DNA of 64,000 nucleotides from Phil1 sp964487565 (GCA_964487565.1 CAZARN010000003.1:124001-188000), one strand, 5' to 3'. Counted from the first letter of the stretch, positions 43,994-53,086 are shown. Translations and numbers: made by a program. Notes: generated by a model not told the origin, from the sequence alone.

Positions 43994-45442
43994 TTACAGG
44001 CTGTCGCCGAAATCGCTGCGGAACTTCCGGGCAAGTTTTTCCTGCCAGTCGCCGACGGGCTCGAGCCTGCCGAAAAAGAAACGCAGGCAGGAGGGCTCCT
44101 CCACGAAGCGGAGGCCGCCGATGATGTCCCTGTTTTCAAACAGCCAGCCGATCCTGTCGACGGCGTATTTCACCTGCGAAAGGGTGAATACGCGCCTGGG
44201 CATTGCAAGGCGCACAAGCTCCATCGCGGCGACGGGCTCCGTGCCGTCGTCCTCGCGCTGCTCGGAAAGGGTGCCGCGCTCCATCCCGCGCACGCCCGAG
44301 GCGATGTAGAGCGCCGCTGCAAGCGAACCCGCCGGGTACTGATGGTCGTCGACGTGCGGCAGGAACTTTCTCGCGTTGATGTGGCAGCCGAGGCCGCCTG
44401 CGGGCGTCACGACAGGCACGCCGCGGCCGATAAGCTCATCAGTCATGAAACGGATGAACTGCGGCGCCTGACTGATAACGTCGATATCCATCGTTTCATA
44501 AAGACCGACGGTGATCGCTTCCATCTCGCGCACGCTCATCCCGCCGTAGGTAAGGAAGCCCTCGTACATCGGCACAAGCTCCCGCATACGCTCCATAAGA
44601 GCGCGATCCCTTATGCAGATGCCGCCGCCGCGCGCGAAGCCGAGCTTTCTTGCAGAAAAGTATACGATGTCAAATTCATCCGCGACAGCGCGGGTGATTT
44701 GTGCAATCGACATATCGCGGCAGGCTTCCTCCCGCGTTTTGATGAAAAACAGGTTATCCTGCAAAAGGCTCGCGTCGAGGATGGCGAGTATGCCGTTTTC
44801 GCGCGCGATGCGACAGGCCGCGCGGCAGTTTTCAAGGCTGAAGGGCTGTCCGCCGATGAGGTTCGTGCCGGCCTCCATGCGAAGGAAGGCGATTTTTTCG
44901 CGCCCGAGGCGCGCTATCGCGCCGGAGAGCCTGCCGAGATCGATGTTGCCCTTGAAGGGGAAGCTGCTTTCGGTTTTTATGCCCTCGTCGGTGAAAAGCT
45001 CCTCGACCCTGCCGCCGAGCGCGGTTATGTGCGCTTTTGTGGTCGTGAAATGAAAATTCATCAGCGCGGTGCTGCCGGGCGTGACGAATGTGCGCGCGAG
45101 TATGTGTTCCGCCGCGCGGCCCTGATGCGCGGGGAGGAAAAACTCCATGCCGAAGGTTTTCTTGAGCGCGTTGTGCAGTCTTGTGAAGCTTTCACTGCCG
45201 GCATAGCTGTCGTCCGCGATCATCATGGCGGCTTGCTGATTGTCGCTCATGGCGTTAACGCCGCTGTCGGTGAGCATATCCATGAAAACATCCCTGTTCT
45301 GGAGGAGGAAAGTGTTGTTGCCGGCCGCCTGCATCGCCGCGAGCCTGTCCTCAACGGGCGGCAGGTTGAGCTTTTGCACGATGCGCACCTTGTGCATTTC
45401 AAGAGGGACTTCTTCGCCGCTGAAAAATTTTACGTTTGCCAT
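43994..45442 (-). CDS. Tryptophanase/tyrosine phenol-lyase family enzyme, residues favour tyrosine phenol-lyase
   Basis: 482 residues. A PLP beta-eliminating lyase: Lys266 in FSARK binds PLP, Asp223 in LDAS pairs with the pyridine nitrogen, Tyr80 in YAGSES and Arg109 in HQGRA are conserved, and Arg416 or 417 in MPRRVF is the carboxylate site. At three positions that separate the two activities the protein matches tyrosine phenol-lyase: Thr133 (TPL Thr124, tryptophanase Asp), Arg389 (TPL Arg381, tryptophanase Ile) and Phe455 (TPL Phe448, tryptophanase His). Leu226 replaces the usual PLP-contact Arg. Such proteins are often annotated tryptophanase. The start follows AAAGGAGATATGAAA. A T-box leader lies upstream. 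Confidence 0.88.
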   Translation of the reverse strand: MANVKFFSGEEVPLEMHKVRIVQKLNLPPVEDRLAAMQAAGNNTFLLQNRDVFMDMLTDSGVNAMSDNQQAAMMIADDSYAGSESFTRLHNALKKTFGMEFFLPAHQGRAAEHILARTFVTPGSTALMNFHFTTTKAHITALGGRVEELFTDEGIKTESSFPFKGNIDLGRLSGAIARLGREKIAFLRMEAGTNLIGGQPFSLENCRAACRIARENGILAILDASLLQDNLFFIKTREEACRDMSIAQITRAVADEFDIVYFSARKLGFARGGGICIRDRALMERMRELVPMYEGFLTYGGMSVREMEAITVGLYETMDIDVISQAPQFIRFMTDELIGRGVPVVTPAGGLGCHINARKFLPHVDDHQYPAGSLAAALYIASGVRGMERGTLSEQREDDGTEPVAAMELVRLAMPRRVFTLSQVKYAVDRIGWLFENRDIIGGLRFVEEPSCLRFFFGRLEPVGDWQEKLARKFRSDFGDSL

Positions 45443-45502
45443 TTTCATATCTCCTTTGGAAAAAATAATAAGCTTTATCAAACCGGCGCCAAAGGAGAAT
45501 AT

Positions 45503-45808
45503 AAAAAGCCCGTCCTCCCTTATCAAGAGGACGGGCGCCGAATCCCGTGTTACCACCTCAGTTCACCGGATCCTCGCGGAGCCGGCCTTTTCAAGTACCG
45601 GCCCGAATGGGGGTGGATACTCTATCGCTTTAACGGGCGAACCCGTCCCGGTCTACTGGGCATTGCTGCCGTTTGGCGGGAGGCTGCTGGCGTGTATTCC
45701 CATGCGGCGGAACATTGACTTGCATCAACCGTCAACTCTCTGCGATCCCCGTTCAAGGTACTCTTTCGCCGTCAAAGCCATTGCGCAAGCTGCGCTTTTC
45801 TTTTGATA
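45503..45808 (-). promoter_or_regulatory. T-box riboswitch, tyrosine-type, upstream of the lyase gene
   Basis: On the minus strand: GGCG and CGCC (45770-45767 and 45692-45689) close the lower Stem I helix, AGTA (45762-45759) faces GAA (45699-45697) as a loop E motif, and the next triplet TAC (45696-45694) is the specifier, a Tyr codon. The T-box core GAGGTGGTAACACGGG is at 45559-45544; its TGGT (45555-45552) pairs with ACCA ends, which fits tRNA-Tyr (A73) and not tRNA-Trp (G73). The antiterminator uses ACGGG/CCCGT and the terminator GCCCGTCCTC/GAGGACGGGC plus five T is at 45536-45503. It lies 61 nt before the lyase start. Confidence 0.9.
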
Positions 45809-45814
45809 GGCGGT

Positions 45815-45843
45815 ATGATAACTCAAATAATATATTCTGTCAA
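45815..45843 (-). promoter_or_regulatory. Sigma-A promoter of the T-box/lyase transcript
   Basis: Minus-strand TTGACA (45843-45838), 17-nt spacer, TATCAT (45820-45815), just upstream of Stem I of the T-box. Confidence 0.8.
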
Positions 45844-45856
45844 GGGCTAAAAAATA

Positions 45857-46552
45857 TTATTTTTCGATGTCGAAAAGCTCGCGGATCTCCTGCGCGGGGC
45901 CGAAAAGCACGATGCTGTCGCCGTCGATGAGGCGCGTTGCGCCGTCCACGGGATCGGCCGCGTTGTCGCCGCGCTTGCGCAGCATGACGAGTATGCTGCG
46001 CTCCCGAAGGCCGGCCTCGGCGACGGTTTTTCCGCGGAGGGATTCCGGCAATGTGTGCGCGTGTACCTGGGCGATGACCATGCTGCCGTATTCGTCGAGC
46101 AGCGCCATGTGGTTTTCGCCCTGACGGAACATGCGCCTGTCGGCGCGCCGCTCAATGAGCGCGTCAAACTTTTTGCGAAGCGCCGTGTTCCTGCGCAGCA
46201 ACAGCAGCAGCAACAGCGCGAGGAGCGGCCACGGCAGCGCGACGAGTATGTTTTCAACGTCGACGAACTTCATCGTGAGGAATATGTTCACCACGGAGGA
46301 CACGATCGTCACCGTGAAGGCGTAACCGAAGATCATGATGAAACGGGCAAGCCTGCGCCTTTGCCTTGAAGAGGCGACAAGCTCGCTCTCGCGCGTGGTA
46401 TAGCCGGAATTCGTGAGGAGCGAAACCACCTGAAAACGCGCTTTTTCCTCCGTGAGGCCCGTCATGCGAAAGAGCACCGTGAACACGTCCGCAATGAGAA
46501 CATAAACAAGAATCAGCGCCGCGAAAAGCAGCGCCGCGCCGAAAATACCCAT
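45857..46552 (-). CDS. Membrane protein with C-terminal TrkA-C (RCK_C) domain
   Basis: 231 residues. Three hydrophobic segments (about residues 2-25, 75-95 and 103-120) precede a soluble part with GKTVAEAGLRERSILVMLRK and GDSIVLFGPAQEI, the TrkA-C fold that binds small ligands such as cyclic di-AMP. The start at 46552 (MGIFGAA) is chosen over a long N-terminal extension that overlaps the divergent gene region and lacks a site. It may gate or regulate ion transport. It is the only gene between the T-box promoter and the divergent secreted-protein gene. Confidence 0.8.
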   Translation of the reverse strand: MGIFGAALLFAALILVYVLIADVFTVLFRMTGLTEEKARFQVVSLLTNSGYTTRESELVASSRQRRRLARFIMIFGYAFTVTIVSSVVNIFLTMKFVDVENILVALPWPLLALLLLLLLRRNTALRKKFDALIERRADRRMFRQGENHMALLDEYGSMVIAQVHAHTLPESLRGKTVAEAGLRERSILVMLRKRGDNAADPVDGATRLIDGDSIVLFGPAQEIRELFDIEK

Positions 46553-46728
46553 ACGCTCACCGTCCTTTGCGCCCATTATAGCATGAGCCGGGGCAATTGA
46601 TGAACTGACATATTTTGGCGCGCGCGGCGGAAAGCCGGCTTGTTTTGCCGAAACGGAACTTCCTTTGGCGAAGCTGATGCAATTCGCATTGAAAAAGCGC
46701 ATCATACTGCTTGTCACAGGAGGTATGT

Positions 46729-47541
46729 ATGCGCCTGATTTGTGCTTTAATTTTGCTTTGCGCGCTCTCGCCGAGGGCGCTTCCCGCGGCGCCGCCGGAG
46801 GACGTCGTGGTCATCGTGGATATTTCCGGCCTGGACAGCGAAAGCGCCGCTGACGAGCCGTGGCTTTGCGCGCCCTGCATCAACCCGGAGCACTGCTATC
46901 TTCGCCCCTCGCGCGTGCGCGACACGGCTGAAACATACAGGGCGGCGGAGGGCGGCGGGCATACGGAGGACGAATATCGCTTTGAACGCGCGTTCATATT
47001 CGAGGAGGCGGCGCGCGGATGGCGGCCGTGGGAGGAACATTTCGAGAAGCTTCCCTGCGGGGGATACGCGCGCGTCACGGGCGAAAGCGACTGCCTGTTC
47101 GCGCGGGATCTGTGCGTGGAGAACGCCTGCGCCCTTATGACGGAGCTGATCGCGCGCGCGCCGTCCTGCCGCGTCGCGCTGTGCGAGGCGGGCGAGAGGT
47201 TCGACGAGCGTTTTTGCGTGAATTTTACGGGGGATGAGCAGAAGCTGTGCAGCGGGCTTCTTGCGGCGCCGGCTTCGGCCGCGGCCGATTTTGAAACGGC
47301 GCTGCGCAAGGCTTCGGAATACATATCGCGGCGAAACGCGGATGCGCGCCGCGCGCGCAGCGTCGGCGTGATAATCGTGACGGCAAACAAGGATGCTGCA
47401 GATGAATACGCGGGCTGCGCGTTGATATTCGATGTGCTTGAAGATGACGCCGAAGCGTTCCTTAACCGTTTGTTCCCGCCTGCGGCGGCTCAGGCGCGAG
47501 GGGCGCTTCGCCCTTGGCCCACCTGCCCCGCAGGAGAATAA
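46729..47541 (+). CDS. Secreted protein of unknown function, VWA-like start
   Basis: 270 residues. Signal peptide at residues 1 to about 20 (RLICALILLCALSPRALPAA), then EDVVVIVDISGLDSES, which resembles the first strand of a von Willebrand factor A domain, although the MIDAS DxSxS pattern is only partly met. The mature part has many cysteines (about twelve). The start follows CAGGAGGT. The last 80 nt overlap the convergent MATE gene, and the tail (PPAAAQARGALRPWP) looks like antisense of that gene rather than conserved protein. No function is recognised. Confidence 0.65.
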   Translation: MRLICALILLCALSPRALPAAPPEDVVVIVDISGLDSESAADEPWLCAPCINPEHCYLRPSRVRDTAETYRAAEGGGHTEDEYRFERAFIFEEAARGWRPWEEHFEKLPCGGYARVTGESDCLFARDLCVENACALMTELIARAPSCRVALCEAGERFDERFCVNFTGDEQKLCSGLLAAPASAAADFETALRKASEYISRRNADARRARSVGVIIVTANKDAADEYAGCALIFDVLEDDAEAFLNRLFPPAAAQARGALRPWPTCPAGE

Positions 47542-48895
47542 CAAGCGTGATAAGACCGCGCACGCTCAGGTCGCCCGCCATGCCTATCCATGTTCCGGCA
47601 AGGCCGAGATCCGTATAGCGCGTCATGATAAAGGCGATCGGTATGCGCACGGCCCACATGCCGATGAGGCAGATGATGAACGGCGCGCGGGTCATTTTGG
47701 CCGCCCGCAGCACGCCCGAACCCACCTGCGCCACGGCGAAAAGCGGCTGGGCGAGGGCCTCGATCTGGAGGGCGGCCGCGCCGATGAGGATGACCTGGGC
47801 GTCGGGCGTTGCGATCGAAATGAGGAAGTCGCCGCAGAAAAACAGCACGAAAGCCATGCCCGTCATGAATATGCAGCAGCCGATCACGCACATCTTCGCA
47901 AAGCGCTTTGCAAGCTCCGGCTTGTTCGCGCCTAGCGATTGGGCAACGAGCGTCGTCACGGCGGCGGAAAAGCCGAAGGCCGGCATATAAGTGATCGATT
48001 CGGCGGTGATCGCGAGCGAATGTGCCGCAAGCGACGCCGTGCCGAGCGTTGTGACGATCGCCGTCATCGCGAACTGGCCTATATTGACGCTCATGCGCTC
48101 AAACGCCGTGGGCGTGCCCAAACGGAACATATCCTTCCACGGGCCGGGATCAAAGCGGAAGCTGTCCCTGAGCGATATGCGGCATACCGCCTTTTTGAGG
48201 AAAAGCGCTCGCATGAGCATGATGCCGGAAAAGGCGATCGCTATCGCGGAGGCTATCGCGGCGCCGGACACGCCGAGGCCCGCGCCCCATATCGTGAACG
48301 ATCTGCCGAAAACGGCCACGGTCCTTGTCGGATATATAAAAAAGAAGTTGAGCACCATGTTTATCAGGTTCGTGGCGGAGTTGAAGATGAGCGGGGTGCG
48401 CGTGTCGCCCGTGCAGCGCAGTGTTGCGGAACATATCTGCACGCTCATGTTGAACACATATGAAAGGCTGATTATGGAAAGATATGACGTCGCATCCGCG
48501 CGTATTGCCTCTTCGCCGCCGAGCCATACGGGCAGGTAAGGCGCGGCAAGCTGCATGAGCACGGTCATAAGCACGCCGCAGATGCCAATCGCGAGCACGC
48601 TTTGGCGCACGACGCGCTTCGCGTCCTCAACGCGCCCGGCGCCGATGAAGCGCCCGATCGGCACGGAAAAACCTATCGATACGCCGGCGAAAATGCCGTT
48701 GAGCAGCCATGTTGCGGGATTCGTGAGGGCCACGGCCGCCGTTGAGGATGCGCCGAGCACGCCGACCATCGCCGTATCCACATAATTGACCAGCATGATG
48801 AGCACCTGCTCGAGCATTATCGGCCACGCAAGATACCATATTGTGGCAAGAGGTTTCCTGCTTTCGTCGATAAGATCGTTTGTCATCGATATCAT
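47462..48895 (-). CDS. MATE family efflux transporter
   Basis: 477 residues with twelve predicted membrane segments. N-terminal half WPIMLEQVLIMLVNYVDTAMVGVLG and the mirrored half FERMSVNIGQFAMTAIV are typical of the NorM/DinF family. It exports cationic drugs or metabolites in exchange for sodium or protons. Two starts are possible (48895 and 48886); neither has ideal spacing from AAAGG. Confidence 0.93.
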   Translation of the reverse strand: MISMTNDLIDESRKPLATIWYLAWPIMLEQVLIMLVNYVDTAMVGVLGASSTAAVALTNPATWLLNGIFAGVSIGFSVPIGRFIGAGRVEDAKRVVRQSVLAIGICGVLMTVLMQLAAPYLPVWLGGEEAIRADATSYLSIISLSYVFNMSVQICSATLRCTGDTRTPLIFNSATNLINMVLNFFFIYPTRTVAVFGRSFTIWGAGLGVSGAAIASAIAIAFSGIMLMRALFLKKAVCRISLRDSFRFDPGPWKDMFRLGTPTAFERMSVNIGQFAMTAIVTTLGTASLAAHSLAITAESITYMPAFGFSAAVTTLVAQSLGANKPELAKRFAKMCVIGCCIFMTGMAFVLFFCGDFLISIATPDAQVILIGAAALQIEALAQPLFAVAQVGSGVLRAAKMTRAPFIICLIGMWAVRIPIAFIMTRYTDLGLAGTWIGMAGDLSVRGLITLVILLRGRWAKGEAPLAPEPPQAGTNG

Positions 48896-48949
48896 GTGCC
48901 TTTCATGTGAAATGTGTGTTACAAAAGGGATTATAGGCTTTATGCTCGA

Positions 48950-48978
48950 TTGTGTAAAGGGGAGCGATGTATTATAAT
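48950..48978 (+). promoter_or_regulatory. Sigma-A promoter of rarA
   Basis: TTGTGT (48950-48955), 17-nt spacer, TATAAT (48973-48978). It shows that an upstream ATG at 48967 cannot be the rarA start. Confidence 0.65.
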
Positions 48979-49017
48979 CTAACCATATTCAGCAAAATGG
49001 ACGGTATTTCCGACACA

Positions 49018-50328
49018 ATGGATCTGTTTGAAAAAAACGCCGCACGGCGTGCGCCGCTTGCCGAGCGTATGCGTCCGCGCACGCTTGACGAATTCATAGG
49101 GCAGGAGCATATCGTGGGGAAGGGTAAGCTCCTTCGCCGCGCGATAGAAACGGACACGCTCACAAGCTCCGTCTTTTTCGGGCCGCCGGGCTGCGGCAAA
49201 ACGACGCTCGCCTCCGTCATCGCAAATCAGACCGGCGCGCGCATAGAAAGGCTCAATGCGGTCACAGCGGGCGTCAAAGAGGTGCGCGCCGTGATAAGCG
49301 AAGCGGAAAAAAACCTTTCGATGTATGGCGTCGCGACTTATCTTTTGCTTGACGAATGCCACCGCTGGTCAAAAACGCAAAGCGACAGCATACTGCCCGC
49401 GCTTGAAAAGGGCGTGATACGCTTCATCGGCTCGACGACCGAGAACCCCATGGTTTCCATGACGGCGGCCGTTGTCAGCCGGTGCAGGCTGTTCCAGTTT
49501 TTCCCTCTCACTGCGGCGGATGTTTCGCGCGCGATGCGCTGCGCCCTTTCGGACAGCGAACGCGGGCTTGGCAACTATAAGGTGGAGATCGCGGAGTCCG
49601 CGTTCTCGCACATCGCCAACACCGCCAACGGGGACGCGCGCTGCGCCCTCAACGCGCTTGAGCTTGCTGTGCTGACCACGCCGCCGGAAAACGGCATAAT
49701 ACATATTGACGACGCCGTGGCCGCGGAGTCTGTGCAGAAAAAGGTCATCAACGTCGACGACGAACAGTTTTACGATATGCTTTCGGCCTTTTGCAAGAGC
49801 TTGCGCGGCGGGGACAGCGACGCCGCCCTCGCGTGGTTCGCGCGGCTCATATATGCGGGCGTGGACCCGCGCATAATCTGCCGCAGGCTGATCGCCCACG
49901 CCTCGGAGGATGTGGGCCTTGCAAATCCGCAGGCGATGGTGCAGGCCGTGGCCGCGGCGGACGCGCTTGAAAGGATCGGTATGCCGGAGGCGAAGCTGCC
50001 CATCGCGCAGGCGATAATATTCATCGCGGAAAGCCCGAAGTCCAATTCCGTAGCCCTCGCGATTGAAGCCGCGTTTGACGACGCGCAGCGCGTGCCGGAC
50101 GAGCCTGTGCCGCAGCACCTGCGGGACACCTCATACAGCGGGGCCAAGGCGCTTGGCGCGGGTCGCGGCTATAAATATCCGCACGATTATCCGGGCCATG
50201 TCGTCGGGCAGGAATACATGCCCCTCTCCGTGAAGGGCAGACGCTACTATATGCCTGGGGAGCTTGGCAACGAAGGCAAGATAAGGGAAAACCATCTGAG
50301 GCGGGAAAACAAGGACGACAACAAATGA
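49018..50328 (+). CDS. rarA: Replication-associated recombination ATPase RarA (MgsA)
   Basis: 436 residues from the start MDLFEKN, chosen by family similarity and because upstream ATGs fall in the promoter. PLAERMRPRTLDEFIGQEH, Walker A FFGPPGCGKTTL (near residue 55), Walker B LLLDECHRW and sensor STTENP identify the clamp-loader-like RarA/MgsA/WRNIP1 AAA+ ATPase, which acts at stalled replication forks. The DEXX motif is DECH, with His replaced often in the family. No clear ribosome binding site. It starts a same-strand run of rarA, tldD, pmbA. Confidence 0.95.
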   Translation: MDLFEKNAARRAPLAERMRPRTLDEFIGQEHIVGKGKLLRRAIETDTLTSSVFFGPPGCGKTTLASVIANQTGARIERLNAVTAGVKEVRAVISEAEKNLSMYGVATYLLLDECHRWSKTQSDSILPALEKGVIRFIGSTTENPMVSMTAAVVSRCRLFQFFPLTAADVSRAMRCALSDSERGLGNYKVEIAESAFSHIANTANGDARCALNALELAVLTTPPENGIIHIDDAVAAESVQKKVINVDDEQFYDMLSAFCKSLRGGDSDAALAWFARLIYAGVDPRIICRRLIAHASEDVGLANPQAMVQAVAAADALERIGMPEAKLPIAQAIIFIAESPKSNSVALAIEAAFDDAQRVPDEPVPQHLRDTSYSGAKALGAGRGYKYPHDYPGHVVGQEYMPLSVKGRRYYMPGELGNEGKIRENHLRRENKDDNK

Positions 50329-50360
50329 CGAACGCGAAAAGAATGAGGAGGTAGATCGGT

Positions 50361-51752
50361 TTGATCGAAAAACGCATCGTTGAAAACGTTCTGGAGGCGG
50401 CGCTTGCAACAGGCGGCGACTTTTCAGAGCTGTTTGCGGAGGACACGGAGCAGAACAACCTTGTGATGACCAACGGCAAGGTGGAGGAGGCAAGCTACAA
50501 GCGCGTCAGCGGCGCGGGCGTGCGCGTGCTCGACGGGGCGCGCTGCATATATGCGTATACCTCCGACACATCGGAAAAGGCGCTCATGGAAACGGCAAAA
50601 GCCGCGGCGCAGGCGCTCAAAGCCGAACGTAAATGCGATCCGCGTCCGTTTGAAGCCGTGCGCCGGGGAGCGTACGAGCCTGAAATACCGTATGACACGG
50701 TCAAAAACGCCCAGCGCATCGCCCTCATGAGGCGCGGCGCGGAAGCGGCGAAGGCCGCGTCGCCCGAGATCACGCAGGTGACGACAAAATACCTTGACGT
50801 GGATCAGCGCATAATGGTCGCAAATTCCACGGGCGTGCGCGCAGAGGACAGGCGTCCGCGCGGGCGTGTGTTCATACAGGCCGTCGCCATGAAGGACGGC
50901 GAGGCGCAGGTCGGCTATCGCGCGCCGGGCCGCGGCGAAGGGTTCGAGCAGTTCAGGCATTACGACATGGAAAAGCTTGGCGTCACGGCGGCTGAGACCG
51001 CCGTGCGTATGCTGCACGCGCCGGAATGTCCCGCCGCGGGCGCGGTCCCAGTGGTGATAGACGGCGGCTTCGGCGGGGTCATACTGCATGAGGCGTGCGT
51101 GCATTCGCTTGAGGCGACGAGCGTCGCCAAGGGCAACAGCGAGTTCTGCGGCAAGCTCGGTCAGAAGGTCGCAAGCGATATCGTGACCGCCGTTGACGAC
51201 GGCACAATGCCGGGCGAGTGGGGGAGCATACGCTATGACGACGAGGGCACGCCTTCGCAAAGGAACATCCTCATCGAAAACGGCATACTTAAAACCTATC
51301 TTGTGGATCTGAGGAACGCGCGGCTGATGGATCATCCGCTCACGGGAAGCTCCCGCCGCGAAAGCTATTCTTACGCGCCGACCTCGCGCATGACGAACAC
51401 CTTCTTCGCGCCCGGCAGCGACGACGATGAGGAGATGCTCCGCACCATGGGCACGGGGCTTTACGCCGCTTCCATGGGCGGCGGCAGCGTCAATCCCCTG
51501 ACAGGTGAATTCAACTTCGCCGTGAACGAAGCGTACTGGGTCAAGGACGGCAGGATATTCTGCCCCGTGCGCGGGGCGACGCTCATCGGCCGCGGCACGG
51601 ATGTTATCAAAAGGATCGACCGCATCGGCAAAAAGATGTGGATGGAGCCGGGGATGTGCGGCTCCGCCTCGGGCAGCGTGCCGACAAACGTCGGACAGCC
51701 GAGGATAAGGGTAACGGAGATCGTGGTCGGCGGGAAAGGAGGCGCGCTCTGA
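50361..51752 (+). CDS. tldD: TldD/PmbA family metalloprotease, TldD-like subunit
   Basis: 463 residues with a TTG start at 50361, nine nt after AGGAGGT. The zinc motif HExxxH appears as HEACVHSLEA near residue 243 (usually HEACGHGLE), and the family end GSVPTNVGQPRIRV is present. TldD and PmbA form a heterodimeric zinc protease that degrades unfolded peptides and processes some modified peptides. The stop overlaps the start of the partner gene by one nt. Confidence 0.93.
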   Translation: MIEKRIVENVLEAALATGGDFSELFAEDTEQNNLVMTNGKVEEASYKRVSGAGVRVLDGARCIYAYTSDTSEKALMETAKAAAQALKAERKCDPRPFEAVRRGAYEPEIPYDTVKNAQRIALMRRGAEAAKAASPEITQVTTKYLDVDQRIMVANSTGVRAEDRRPRGRVFIQAVAMKDGEAQVGYRAPGRGEGFEQFRHYDMEKLGVTAAETAVRMLHAPECPAAGAVPVVIDGGFGGVILHEACVHSLEATSVAKGNSEFCGKLGQKVASDIVTAVDDGTMPGEWGSIRYDDEGTPSQRNILIENGILKTYLVDLRNARLMDHPLTGSSRRESYSYAPTSRMTNTFFAPGSDDDEEMLRTMGTGLYAASMGGGSVNPLTGEFNFAVNEAYWVKDGRIFCPVRGATLIGRGTDVIKRIDRIGKKMWMEPGMCGSASGSVPTNVGQPRIRVTEIVVGGKGGAL

Positions 51753-53083
51753 TGGATTTTGATGCGTTCAAGGAGGCCTGTTTCAGTGAGGCGGCGGCGC
51801 GCGGCTGCGGCGATGCAGAGATATATTATGCGCAGAGCACCTCTTCATCGGTGGATGTGCTGGAGGGAGCCGTTGAAAGCTATGAGGTGAATACGGACGG
51901 CGGCGCGAACCTTCGCGTGAAATATGACGGGAAGAGCGGCTATGCCTTCACACAGAAGCTCGACGAGCCGGATAAGCTCGTCATACGCGCCATAGATAAC
52001 GCTATGGCGGTCGAGACCGCGGACGAGCAGCCCATGCAGGGCAAAAGCGAATACAGGACGATAAGCAGGCCGCAGAAGCGCGCGGACGAGCTGACAAACG
52101 ACGGACGCACGGAGCTTGCGCTCGAGCTTGAGCGCACGGCAAAAGCGGCCGACAGCCGGGTCGTGCGCGTGATGACATGCACCGTTGCCGAGCAGCAGAC
52201 GAGGATACGCATAAGCAACACAAGGGGGCTTGACGCGGCGGATGAAAGCCGCATAGCTTTCGCGGTGCTGGCGCCCGTAACAAAGGTCGAAGATGATGTG
52301 CGCACGGCTTATGCATTCCGCACGGGGGATGAGATATTCGATATCGACGCGCTTGCGGCGCAGGCCGTGGCCAATTCCGTCATGCAGCACGGCGGCGCGC
52401 CGGTTGCCGCCGGCAAGTACCGCGTGCTTATCCGCAACGACGCCATGACGGAGCTTATCGCGGCGTTTTCGCCGATGTTTTCGGGCGAGGCGGCGCAAAA
52501 GGGCCTCACCCTGTTTGCGGACAAGCTCGGCGAGAAGATCGCCGCCGATATCCTCACAATAACCGACGATCCGCTCCTGAAGGGGCGCGAACGCCCGTTC
52601 GACGGGGAGGGCGTGCCGAGCGTGATGACGAAGGTCGTGGACAAGGGCGTGCTGAGAAGCTTCCTCTACGATCTCAAGAGCGCAAAAAAGGCGGGCGTGG
52701 CTTCCACCTCAAACGGAGGGCGCGCGGGCGCGGCGGCTCCGGTGAGCGTTATGCCTTCAAACTTTTTCATCGAGCCGGGCGTTGAAAGCTATGACGCGCT
52801 TGTCGAAAAGCTTGAGGACGGCCTTGTGATAACCTCGATGAGCGGCATGCACGCGGGCTTGAGCACAGTTTCGGGCGAGTTTTCGCTGATAGCCTCCGGC
52901 CTCCTTGTGGAGGGCGGCCGCGTCGTGCGCCCGGTCGAGCAGATAACCGTGGGCGGTTCGTTCGTGGAGCTTATTTCGTCGGTGACGGATATCGGCTGCG
53001 ACGCATACTGGAGCATGCCGGGCAAAAGCAGCTTTTCCGCGCCGAGCATGCTCTTTGAGGGACTGATGGTATCCGGAAAATGA
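51752..53083 (+). CDS. pmbA: TldD/PmbA family protein, PmbA-like subunit
   Basis: 443 residues. It lacks the HExxxH motif, as PmbA does, and keeps FDGEGVPSVMTKVVDKGVL and the SSGRAGAAAPVSVMPSN-type region (here SNGGRAGAAAPVSVMPSN). It is the non-catalytic partner of TldD. AAAGGAGG lies upstream. A long GC-rich hairpin follows the stop. Confidence 0.92.
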   Translation: MDFDAFKEACFSEAAARGCGDAEIYYAQSTSSSVDVLEGAVESYEVNTDGGANLRVKYDGKSGYAFTQKLDEPDKLVIRAIDNAMAVETADEQPMQGKSEYRTISRPQKRADELTNDGRTELALELERTAKAADSRVVRVMTCTVAEQQTRIRISNTRGLDAADESRIAFAVLAPVTKVEDDVRTAYAFRTGDEIFDIDALAAQAVANSVMQHGGAPVAAGKYRVLIRNDAMTELIAAFSPMFSGEAAQKGLTLFADKLGEKIAADILTITDDPLLKGRERPFDGEGVPSVMTKVVDKGVLRSFLYDLKSAKKAGVASTSNGGRAGAAAPVSVMPSNFFIEPGVESYDALVEKLEDGLVITSMSGMHAGLSTVSGEFSLIASGLLVEGGRVVRPVEQITVGGSFVELISSVTDIGCDAYWSMPGKSSFSAPSMLFEGLMVSGK

Positions 53084-53086
53084 ATC

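Noticed and set aside
45694..45702. TGG (45702-45700) as a tryptophan specifier in the lyase T-box
   Set aside because: The triplet lies in the upper helix before the GAA of the loop motif, and the acceptor-binding TGGT fits A73 of tRNA-Tyr, not G73 of tRNA-Trp.
43949..45718. 589-codon open frame on the plus strand opposite the lyase gene
   Set aside because: It is antisense to a clearly conserved enzyme and its T-box; the translation is Arg/Ala/His-rich shadow sequence with no start site or domain.
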